Shown here: positions 46,401 through 57,873 of the stretch, in pieces
Layout of the letters: each line of letters starts with the position of its first letter
Position numbering within the stretch: the first letter of the stretch is position 1
Assembly: GCA_031213475.1 (NCBI GenBank)
Contig: JARUPZ010000016.1
Span: 8,634,270 to 8,698,269, forward strand
DNA: 64,000 nucleotides
Source of the DNA: Nereocystis luetkeana
Lineage: Eukaryota > Sar > Phaeophyceae > Laminariales > Laminariaceae
Direction of reading: 5' to 3'
The notes under the pieces: generated by a model
Told to the model about the DNA's origin: nothing
Seen by the model: the letters and a program-made list of their open reading frames with translations, nothing else
Databases searched by the model: none
Program-made: the position numbers and the translations under genes

Positions 46401-49400
46401 GAATCCGCTTTTTTTTTTCGTTTCCACAGTCACGAGTGTTGAGAACTGCCTCGAACACGCTATCGAAATTACAGCAGCTACCAAAGCCCACGTTTCCGGC
46501 AACGATCGATGGGAGGGGCGAAGCCAGCTTGTGCGACGCACTTCTCGAACAGCGGGCTCCCACCTTGAAAATATCGTAGGATCCACTACCGTGAAAAAAA
46601 AGGTAACAGGACCATCGTAGAAGCCTTAAAAAATATAGACACAAATATCGTACAGAGTAGATGTCATCAGGAACGAGCTTGAGAGCGTCGTACAGTAGAA
46701 CCCACAGTAAAAACGAGCTTAAGAACACAGAAGAGGCCATGAAAATAAACACACCCATGTTCGAGGGTCAAAGTACTTGGAGATCAGAGTAGGACCATTT
46801 TCGCAGTAGTAAAACCGTTAAGAACGTCGTGGAGGCCCTCAAATATCGGCCTTTAGCATGTCCAAGAAGCCCAAAAAAAAACGATAAAAAATATACCAGG
46901 CACTTGTATATGCTTTTTTACCTTTTAATTTCAGCAATGCCAAATCCATACTATTCCAAGTAGTTTGCCCCCAAAAACGTGGATGTAGTTAAAAAGGGGT
47001 TACGCAACATCGCAAAGTTCAGCATTAAATCGACCTGTAGGGTTAGGGTGCCGTGGAAGCCATTAAAAAAAAAAAATGATCCTGGCGGCCGTAAAAAAAC
47101 GGCCTTAACCCCTTCTGGACCGCAGCCCCGTTTTGGGAACAAACTACTTAAAATTTTGAATGGTTCATCCCCATAGCGGGACTGCGGTTCTAAAAGGGTT
47201 AGTCCTTTTTTTTACTGCACCCACATTTTGAGAACAAAACTACTTAAAAAATATTATTGGGGCGTTTCTGGCAGCCGTACACTACACACCATGTTTTTAC
47301 TATTACTAAGATAAATAAGTGAAATGAGTGAAAAAAATATCCCACGCTTATTTCAAGTGTTATTTCCCCAAAACCGTGGGTGAAGTTGTAAGGGGAGATT
47401 TGATTGGCCCTTCCACGTACTGATGCGAAAACACTACGTTGCTCTCTGTGTACGTGCAGTAGTTTCAAGTAAGTTTGCCCCAAAAAACTGGTTGCAGTTC
47501 TATAGGTTATACTTCGTATACATCTCTGTACCTGGTACACGAGCATATAGAAATGACTATGAACTCGTATGGAGTGGACGGTCGCTACCTGAGCCCTTCG
47601 GTAGACATTTAGGTACTCGTAGCCATCAACTATGAGTCGCGAGCACCAGAGTTTTTCGGAGGAATAACTTTTCATTTTCACTTCCCGGGAATAGCTTCAA
47701 CAGGACTGTCAGGTTTGTTGGCTTTTTGCTACAAGTACGTACAGCAGCAGCTTGCAGATGTATTTTTCTCTCTGCTTGTTGAGAACCAAGCTTTTGTGCG
47801 GTCTAGCTTTTGCTAACATTTTTTGCCCGCGGGAAAGACCCGGCGAACACCTCTCTCCGCCTTCGGGGAGTGGCTACCTACCCTGCTGTTTTTCCCGGAA
47901 TATGGGCGCCCGCCGCAAGTAGCTGTGGTCGCCTGTCATCAAGAACATGGCATGGACAGTTCGCAGCTAGACCGCTACTGCAGCTGCGGGTGCGGATGCA
48001 GTATATGATCCACACCGCACTAATACAGTGTATTAGTTGGTGAGAAGGATTGCTCGCTGATGTAGTCTATACCTGGTATAACTTTTTATATGCCGTATTA
48101 GTAGTGAACAATTATATCTAAAAAGCAAGCACGCACCATGGGTGGGTACGTAGACTGAATACTGCTGTATTTTTGGCTCCACACATCTACGTATACATAT
48201 TCCGAAGAGGAGTCTTGTGAGCCATAAAACAGAGTTTTGAGCGCGAAAAAAACTCGCCTGCTTCCCCTCGTGTTGTCGGCCGGGCTTCGGCAAGAACATC
48301 ACCCCGTTTGCCTCGGCAAACGCCTCCACGACATCGCGGAAGCTCGCCGTGATCGGCCCCGTCCCGACCCCGCCCCCCGCCGCCGCCGCTCCAGCCCTAA
48401 GGTGCTGCTGCTGCAACTGCTGCTGCTGGAGCTTCTGCTGGTGCAGCGTGGCCGCTTCCATCCTTCTTCGCTCGACCACGCGTATGTAGTCCATCTGCTC
48501 GCTGGCGCCCGCCGGCAGGGGCACACCTTGCTGCTGGTGGTCTTGCATCACCTTTGAAGGCCAAGCACGAAGGAGGGGGAAACGGGGACGGGAGGGAGGG
48601 GGGGGGGGGGGGTGTACTCAATATGATGCGTGCCCGTAGTCGTACGACTATAGACCCTCGCATCCCTACAAGGGGCTCGGGTGAAGGGTTTGCAAGCGTT
48701 AATGATTCGGAGGAAACAGAGGAACGAAGGCGGAGGAACTTGAGACGGGGGGGGGGGGGACGGGACGGGACGGCACGGGACGGGGGAGGTTGCAAGCATT
48801 CGTGGTAACAGCCAGCAATCGAAAAGGGGGAAATTGAGACAAGGAGGGGGGGGGGGTTGCAAGCGTTCATGATTCGGAGGGAATGACCACCTGTAGCGAT
48901 GGCTGCAATCGTCCGATGTGACCCTGTTTATAGCGTGCTAACCAAAAATGGCGGAGAGGTGCCGTTTGTCGGAAGTCAACCTGCGCGATTGATCAGTGCA
49001 AAACCTGTCGGCAGTGAATTCACCGATACTTTCGTCTGTCAGCACGCCTCTCCCGAATCGCGGGATCTATGACATTGCCACTCGTTCGTAACCATCGTCA
49101 GCATTAGTCACCACCAAAAACCATCGTCATCATCCCCAATCATCACCAATCGCCATCAGTCGATCACCAAAACTGCACCAAGCATGATCATCACCATCCA
49201 TCACCAATACCACGTGCATCATCACCATAACCCTAACCCTAACCGCCAACGATCACCGACCACCAACGATCACCGACCACCAACGATCACCGACCATAAC
49301 CGATCACCACCAACAACTTACCGACCACTCAGTAAGCACCACCAATCACCACCAACCACCACTCCCCAACACCATTCGCAACCATCAACCACAGGTACAT

Positions 49401-52311
49401 ACCTGATCCATCAGCGTAAGCGCCGCGCTGAACTGCGCCATGACCCTAGGGTCCGATCTCAAAACCTCAGGAAAACGGTCCTTCCACCCTTGGTACCACA
49501 ATGCAACCTGCGTCGGCCGAAAAAACGCACAAAAGTCATCGACAAAAGCAATGGTAAACCAATAGGAGGAGGGAGGGAAGGAGGGAGGGAGGGAGGGAGG
49601 GAGGGAGGGCGGGAGGGAGGGAGGGAGGGAGAGAGGGGACTGAGTGAGGGAGCGACTGTGGACAAGGGGACAGGGAAATATTACCTGGAACACTACTACT
49701 GTATTGTCCCTCGTTTGGTTTCACACGCCACTTATCAGTAACACGCGCTGCGGACTACCGCGACTTCGCCGCATGTCTAGATAGTAGCTTGCGGTGAATA
49801 TTAGTCCTAAACATAAAAAGTAAATGTCATGCTTGGTCAACCACGTCAAGTCACCATTTAGCGGAACGAAACCACCTTGAACATAAACAAAAACGGCGAC
49901 CGCTAGTCATGATGCGCCGCCGACAACATCATCAGTTACTTGAACGAAACAACGCTCGAAAAGACGACAAAAGCAAGCAAGCGGCCGAAAGGTGCATGCC
50001 GATCCTACGGTGAGCGCAACGCTCAACTACTCCGCACAAAACCCGCGAACAACTCCACCCCCAACAAAAATAATCAACCAACACATCCAAGTAGAGTAGC
50101 AAGTTCATCACAAAGGTTTCACGGAGGCTTTTTCCGAATTGTGATCCCACGGATTTTGTCTTTTCAACAGATTGTTATCATCGTTTTTCAACGGATTTAC
50201 TGTTTCAAGAGATGACACTCGTTTTTTTGTTGATTGCTCGTCAATTGATTATTTTTTTAACCCAAGTATTTTCAACGTATTTCGTTCCCCAACGTTTTAT
50301 TTGTTCAATGGCCTTTTAGCTTTTTTCAACCGATTTTTGTATTTCCGAAGGCACAAAACGAGAATACAGACCCATTTCTACATCATACCATACGTAGATT
50401 CACCTCGGCATAGTCCGCGGTGTGGCTGAGCCATCGATGGAGCACCGTGAGCCACTTCGGGAAGAACTCCACGTCCAGGATGCTCGTCATGTAAAGAGGC
50501 GGTATCAGGTCGGCCCACATCATGAGCATGTTGAAAGGCGCCATGTCCTGTTGCCATCACAACAAGTCACGGCAGTTAATGGGAGGAGGCGGTAAGCGGA
50601 ATGGGGAGACGATAGCAGCAGACGCGCTGAAGGAAAACAGGGGGGTAAGAGACCTCAAACCAAGACACGCCCTCCCCCCCCCCCCATACAAGAATAACCA
50701 ATAAAGGCAATTCTAAGACACGCCCACGCGCTGCACCCTACCCCTCCTCTCAAAACAAACCAAACGCCACCCCAAGACACGCCCTCGCCCCCCACCCCCC
50801 TCCCCCCCCGGTCCGCTCCCCACCCCCCTCCAAACATCGGACATGACCGCGACCGCCTGGGGGGTGGGTCACGTCACTTCAAATGCAGCGCGCTACGACA
50901 AACCACGTCATGATGTACATGTCCTGGCGCACACGACATCCCGACACCCCGACACCGCCCTCCTGCGCACCTGATTGGAAGGGTTGATCACGAGGGTCTT
51001 CCTCAGACCCGCGACCAGTTTGGGGGCGATACACTTGTCCAGTAACGCTTCCATACTGCGGTAGTCGAACACGTTTTTCCACGGCGAAAGCATTACGTAC
51101 GCGGTGGCGTCGCTGGGGTCCCAGTGGACAAGGGCGGCCGCCAGTTTTCGCCTGATTTCGGGGAAAACGCCTGATTACGAAAAAAACGCGGCGGAATAAA
51201 CGGACGGGTGAACGAACGTCCGTGGGTGGCGGGTGGCAGCGTCGGCGAGGTAACACAAAACGAAGACAAAAACAAGAGTTACGCATTGTTTAGTTTTAAT
51301 AAAACGAAAACAAAAAAAATAAAGCGCGTTGGGAAGGAAATAAAATAGAAGAAAGAGGGGGTTGGACGCTTCGCCGTAAGGGTCAGCCACTCACGAGAGT
51401 CTGTATAGTTGAGCTTGGCTGGCTTCGTTCGTGTCATAACCCTGCAGTATTTCGAGGCGTTCCTACTGTATGTGGGCTGGTATTTGCGTGGGTTGTCCCA
51501 AGTCTACCCAATGGCATCCAGCACACCAACAGTGGTGACCGTACTGATTCTTCTGCCTAGAATACATACCGTGGCACACTTCATATGGTTACCAGACAGC
51601 GAGGAAGAGAAAATATGCATCGCGCATTGAAGAAGATTGGAAAGCGTCGCCAAACGTACTGGGTACAAAATAACGTACAGTACATGTTTGGTTCAATTTT
51701 TGGTTTTTACTGGTATAAACAGTGCGCGGGTTTGGCCTCGCAAGGGTTTCCTAAGAGTCTTTTTCTAGAGAGGGAGGCCGGAATGGGCGGAGACCGGCGG
51801 CCAGTTACCCTTTCGTGTCTCCTTCGCCAAGAGCGAGTGTCGGGTACGCGAACAACAACGGACGCAGCGAATACCAAGGACCAGGCGTTTCGTGTGCTAC
51901 AGTAGCCCCCGGTTGCAGTTGACAAACGAAACCACCCCTTCTACGAAGCCAAGCATGAGCGCGCCCGCGAAACTGCAGCAGACACAAGGATGGCCGTATC
52001 AATCCATTGCAGTGTCACTAGTAGACCTCCCGCTTTGCCGTGCGACCGATCCAGGCACACCGCCATGAAACTAGCCCACAACCACTGCAATCGATCGACA
52101 CCCTGGAACTCACCAGCGACGCGAGATCCGAGGAGCGGCAGCCAGGGGTGGACCCAAGTGTGGATGAGGATGGTGTCGGTTCGTGGGTCCCACTCCGTGA
52201 CTCCCCTCGTCAGCTTGGGCAATATGGCCTGGCCAGTCACAAGTCGACGGGTGTACGAGAGACGTCGGGCATTTGGTTGATGGTATAGGATTGCTGTTGC
52301 TGTAGTAGTGG

Positions 52312-52348
<37 letters not shown>

Positions 52349-55300
52349 GCTTGTTGTTGTTGTTGTTGTTGTTGGCGCTGTTGTTGTTGCGTTGTTGTTG
52401 TCACTACTACTGTTAATAGTGTTGTTCTCAAAGCAACTCGTCATAATCTATTGACACTCCGTGATCACGAGAAAAATGCTCTAAAATATCTGGAGTGGAA
52501 GAGTGAAGCAAAAATCAGGAAAAACAAAAAACAAAGAGTGGAGAGACGTTTCGCATTTTGCTGGACGAATGAGCGCACACAGCCAACGGCAGGAGGTGGT
52601 GGGAGCTCATGCTTACCTTCGGAGCGCGAGAGACAAAATCAGTTCAGACAAAAGAAGCCGCCCCCCTCCCTTCCAAGCAAGAATTACTTCTTATCCATGC
52701 GCACGCGTTGAACGTCTGCTCTTGAGACGGCCAACAGGTCGACCGAGCCCGGTCAATAACAAAAACCACTCACAAAAAAAATACCACACGTACATGGTAC
52801 ATGCTCCCGTACACATGCACATGTATACACAAGCACACGCACACACATTAACGTGTACGAAGTGCACCATAAAAATACACGCATACGCACAAGCCCACGA
52901 GCCCAGAATACACGCAGAAACGTAATATTATACACATACACACATGTGCAAAAAGCGTACGCACACATTCGAATAAAATTAAAATGGCGTGTACTACTGT
53001 GACCGGCTTGAGATTCTCCGCAGATTTCGAAGGGAGCGCTACCCGATACCGTTACCGATATCGCTACCGTTTCCGTTACCGGTAACATTAAAGTTACCGC
53101 TACCGTTATCGTTACCGTCATCGTTACCGTTACAGTTGCCGTTATTGCTACGTACCGATATCGCTATCGTAACCGTGACCATTGTCGCCACCGTTACCGA
53201 TACCGTCACCGCTATCGTTTCCGTCGTCGTCGCAGTTACCGTTAACACTATGCCGCTGCCATCATCATTGAACATGTCGCTATCGCTACCGTTATCGTTA
53301 CCGCAATTGCCACAGTTGCCGTTACCGCTATTGTCGCCGTTACCGTCATCATTACCGCTACCGTTATCGTTACCGTTATCGTCATAGTTATCGTCATCGT
53401 TACAGTTACCTTCATCGCTATCATTATCGTCACCGTTACCGTTACCGCTACTGATACCGTTACCGTTACCGTCATCGTTACCGTTATAATTACCTTTATC
53501 GCTACCATTACCGTCACCATTACCGTTCTCGTCAAAGCTACCGCTACCGTTACCGCTACTATTACCGTTACCCTTATCGTCACCGTTACGTACCGCCGCC
53601 AAAACGGCCAAAACACACACGAGAAAAACACTTAAAGAACAGAAAGACAAAGGTCGGTGATAGGGATTATTTTTTTAAAGGCGTTTCACCTGCATGAGCA
53701 GCGACTGAACGATCTCGTCCCCGACACCCGCCGACACCAGCGCCTCCGCGAGGGTCAAGGCTGGGGTAGGGTCTTTCACTTCCCACTCGTTTACAAGGGC
53801 CGAACGCACGGCAGGCAGCACCAGGTCGTTCGCAAGGAACTCAAATGCCGCCTGAAAAAAGCACGTGAAAAAACCCGTGAAATAGTGACGATGCGAGAAA
53901 AAAGGTGAAGAATGTGTGGAGCAATAGTGAAATGTGTGTGAAAACAAAAATGTGGAAACACGTGTGTGAGATGTAGCAAAAAAATGAGCACACAATATGT
54001 TGATATACCGGTACATACCTGGCACTCTGCTTCATCACACACCCGTAACAATGAGAAAAAACGGTACCTCGTCCGATCGACACAAGTGGAGGAAACTCGA
54101 AGAGCGTCAAGACACAACCGGGCACAGGCAACGGGAAATACTGCGAAATTTATCCGAGGCCAACTTCAAGTGGTTTGTCTCCAAAAGCGTGGTCGAAGTT
54201 CTGAACGGGTTGACCAGCCGTCGGGGTGCAGACAGGTAAAGATCAGGGAGATCAGGGGCGTGGGGAGGTTTTTCTTGGAAAAATATAATTACGGCCATAC
54301 ATAGACTACAGCAGCACTACTGTCGACTACAGCCGTGCAGCAAACTCAAAGAACGAAGCTATCAAAGGCAAAAACAGAAGATATTGGTTGGGGGGACGGG
54401 AGGGCGGAAAGGGGCCACATACATAGCCTTTACATTCCTTTTTTTCACGCCGCCGACCCCGCCCGTTGGTTCGCACGAGGGTGAACAAACAGCAGAGACG
54501 CAAACAGGAAAAACTAACGCGTGCTCAAACCGGCCTCTTGCTCTTATGACGAGATTGCCAACTTGTCGAGATATTTTTAGATACTAATGGCGCTGAACGG
54601 GCGGGGACGGGTGGGCTGGGAGGCGGGGCCGCGGGGGGGTATGGCGTGCTCGGGAGCATTATGACGAGTACTGGATCACATCGTGTTCCGGTGGAAACAC
54701 TTCCTGCCCTCTGCTTGCGCGGCCGCCGCCGCCGCTCCCCTCCGGACGAAAAAACATTGTGTTTTTATTTTTTTTAGAAATACGAAAATTCTGGGGTTGA
54801 TAGAACAGAGAGAGAGAAAGAGTGTTGCAGACAGCAGTGTTGTACTCAACGTATATAGCGTGGCATCGGAAGGCTCAACAAGGGACGAGGTGCAAGCTTA
54901 AAACCCCTTTCAGTGCTGCAGCTCCGTTTTGGGGGAAAATCTACGTTCCATTTGAGTGCCTTGTCCCCAACACGGGACTGACTGCAGTCTGCCCTCGAAG
55001 GGCTTTTGTGGATGCCTCGAGCTACTCTCTTACTGCTGTGTATTTGTACTCGTATAATGCTCTGCCTGTGCGCGCTCGGAGAGGGTCGTTCGGAGGATGA
55101 GAGCCGAGAGGGTTTTGGTCCTCGTCGCGACCAACACAACTTGGGCGGGGGGCGAGGACGGGGGATGGCGGCGGGATTATCACGAATCCCGCATAGGGTC
55201 AGTTATATTCTGCGAGAAGCCTGATGAGAAAACGCACCGAAGTCGACGTCCGAGCGGCAGAGGGCAAGTGCCGGGGGAGGGAATCGGAGGGCCGGCGTTT

Positions 55301-57823
55301 CGTGACGACGTTTATCGGGCGTGACACTGCAAGCGGGGATGAAAAAAACCCATCACCCCTCCCCGCAAAAAAAAGGACGAAACAGCTTCAAACAACCCGA
55401 AGCGCCAAGCAACTATTACGGGGGACCATAGTTAATAGGACCAAATATTGTTAGCAAAAATAGCGGAATATATAGGTTTTTGTGTGTACCTTAGGTTCTA
55501 TTTAATATGGTCCCCCGTAATATTAATAACTCCAAAGCTAAAAGCTAAAGGCACCCAAAAACAAACTAAAAGCATCAAATCAACCCAACACCATCGAATC
55601 ACTAAAAACTAACCAAAACATCCTTAAAAAAATTGACTGCCGGCGGGAGTGGAGGGGGGGGGGGGCTCACCTGCCCCTCCCAGCGTCTCGCCCTTCCTTC
55701 ACCCTCGACCGCATCGGAAGTGTCCGTGAGCACCTCCTTCCAGGAGGCGAGAAGGATCGCCGGCTCGGTCGGCGCCTGCAAGGTGAACCAAAAGGTGCAA
55801 CAGAGGAGACGAAACCGAAACTCAACGGTGTTTACGCGACAAAAAAAACATAACTACGTACTTGAAAAATAAAGAAGGAAAAAATTGGAGTCGTACATAG
55901 TAAAAGCAAAAAAAAAACATTGCGACATCTCGTGTTTAGTGCGTCAAACTTCCCGTGTGTTGTGTGTTGTGCCTTTGTGTAATGTGTGTTGCGTTCCACC
56001 TCAAACGGCTCGTTGTACTCATCACAGAGACCAACCCTATTATTAATAGTAGCCCAGGCCGAGTGCCGAGTAACGACGAATCGAGTGCAGATACTGGAGA
56101 ATCGTCGCAAGCAACACTGCGGCGGTGGGAGTGCTTGCTGTCGTTGCTCGGCTTGGAGAGCTCTCGCCCAGTTTCTTCAAACATCTAGCGCTCGGGCATG
56201 TTGGGTTATTTGTGGACACCGACGGTGTTTTACATAGCGTATAGCGAAACGTGTGTGGGGGGGGGGGGGTTCTTGTCTGAATTCGGGAGACGAAATACCA
56301 CCCTGTTCGGAAAGGAAAGGACAGTATGGGGTTTCAACAACAATACCGAAACGGCCTTACAACGCCGGGCAGGGTGTACAAACTCCCATGGGCACAAACG
56401 ACGTTCTGCAGAGAAAATAACTGAGAATAGAAAAAACAAGAAGCAGGAGGGCAGCGAGTATTGAGAGGCCAAACTGTTTCACACGTCGGAGGCATCACGG
56501 CCTACACCAGTAGCTCATCTAGATCCTGACCTGCTGCTACGATAATTGTGGATGATCTGTAGAGTACATATCCTACCCAGGAAGCGTGTCTTAGACCATG
56601 CAGGTGATAGGATCTGTGCAGTACAGATCCTACCCAGGAAGCGTGTCCTAGATCATGCAGATTAGACGGCTCCCACCCGGAAACACGAGCGAATAGACAG
56701 TGTAGATCATGCTGATCAGGGGATATATCTATCTGCCCTGAGAGATCTAGATCATCAAGTGATAATCAATCATCTGTAGATGATCGGTCTGAGGGGTGAG
56801 CTACTTCAAGAAAAAAAACATCACGGGGGACAATAGTAAACAGGACCAAGTATTGTGAATAAAAATAGGCAAACACATACCTGGTAGGTTTTGTGTGTAG
56901 GTCCTATTTACTATTAATATGGTCCCCCGTGATGGTAAAGGTGCGTCGGGTACTGGGGTAGAGAGGCAGGACGGGGGGAACCGGAGGTGGGAACAAAACG
57001 GTGCTTACTTCTTCGCGCGAGTAACGGCATGCTGCCGCAGCCGTTGATGTAGCCGCTGCTGTAGCCGTCCCCCGGCTGGAGGCGTGCTTCATGGCCTGAT
57101 GTGTATCGTACAGTCCTCTGTTATACCAGATACGGTAGTGCAGCTTTGTGCTGTACTACTGCTGTCGTTTTGGACTTATCTACTACTGTTTCGTACCGTA
57201 CTACTGCTGTACCAGGTATATGTTAGACTACCAACTGCTGTTGTGTTCGTACGCGTTCTGCTCTTGTACATTGTACTTGCACCCAAGCGATTTTTTTTAC
57301 TACGGTAGTGACTGCGGTGGCATTGTATTAACATTATTCTGACGCTGTATCACTCGATTGCACTGACTGCGCTGCGCTGTACTGCTGTACTGCATGGTGC
57401 CATCTGGGCAACTTTGCGTGTCTGTATGCTCCAGTGCCTGCCTTTGGTATTTTCTTTCCCCCCCGCCCGTGATTATCGCTTTTTTGTCCCTTCTTTTTTT
57501 TTCATTTTTCTTTCATTCCCGTTTGTACCTCTTTGTGTCTTTGTTAGTATGGTCCGTTTTGCCTTTTTTTTTGCGTTTTGCTATCTGCGTCTGTTTTAGT
57601 TTTGTTTTTGTTTTTCTTTTGCTTAGCTTTATCTTCTTTTTTTTAGGTTTTTGTCTGCTATTAATAGTCTCCTTTTTGCTTCCCTGGTGTCCGCAGTGGT
57701 GGAGTGCGTATGCTTGTTTTTTGTTTTTTGCCTCTGTATTTACTTGAGGTATTTCTTCCACTCCAGAGTTATTGGGGCCTGTCCTGCGACCACGGACTGC
57801 ATTGAATTGTGAGTTAATGTGAG

Positions 57824-57873
<50 letters not shown>

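Larger units (their letters stand above)
31441..48257 (-). other. TFIP11 last intron, 16,817 bp, GC-AG
   Basis: It runs from the GC donor after HEGKQ to the AG before IYAFG. It contains a poly-G tract, a CATGAC-type minisatellite, CAG-rich DNA, foldback elements, the 12.4-kb GATCGTTGAACGATC satellite and a TA MITE. Confidence 0.88.
45919..48257. other. Right part of the last TFIP11 intron
   Basis: After the satellite comes a 25-bp duplication containing TACCAGGTA twice (45931, 45956), then a MITE, a foldback element and no recognisable exon. Confidence 0.6.

Noticed and set aside
53039..53650. 203-residue Asn/Gly/Asp-rich protein
   Set aside because: Arises from the hexamer array; several frames are open together, as expected from a 6-bp period.
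57394..57747. Hydrophobic 117-residue membrane protein
   Set aside because: T-rich intronic DNA between TFIP11 exons f and g on the opposite strand; no homology or domain.
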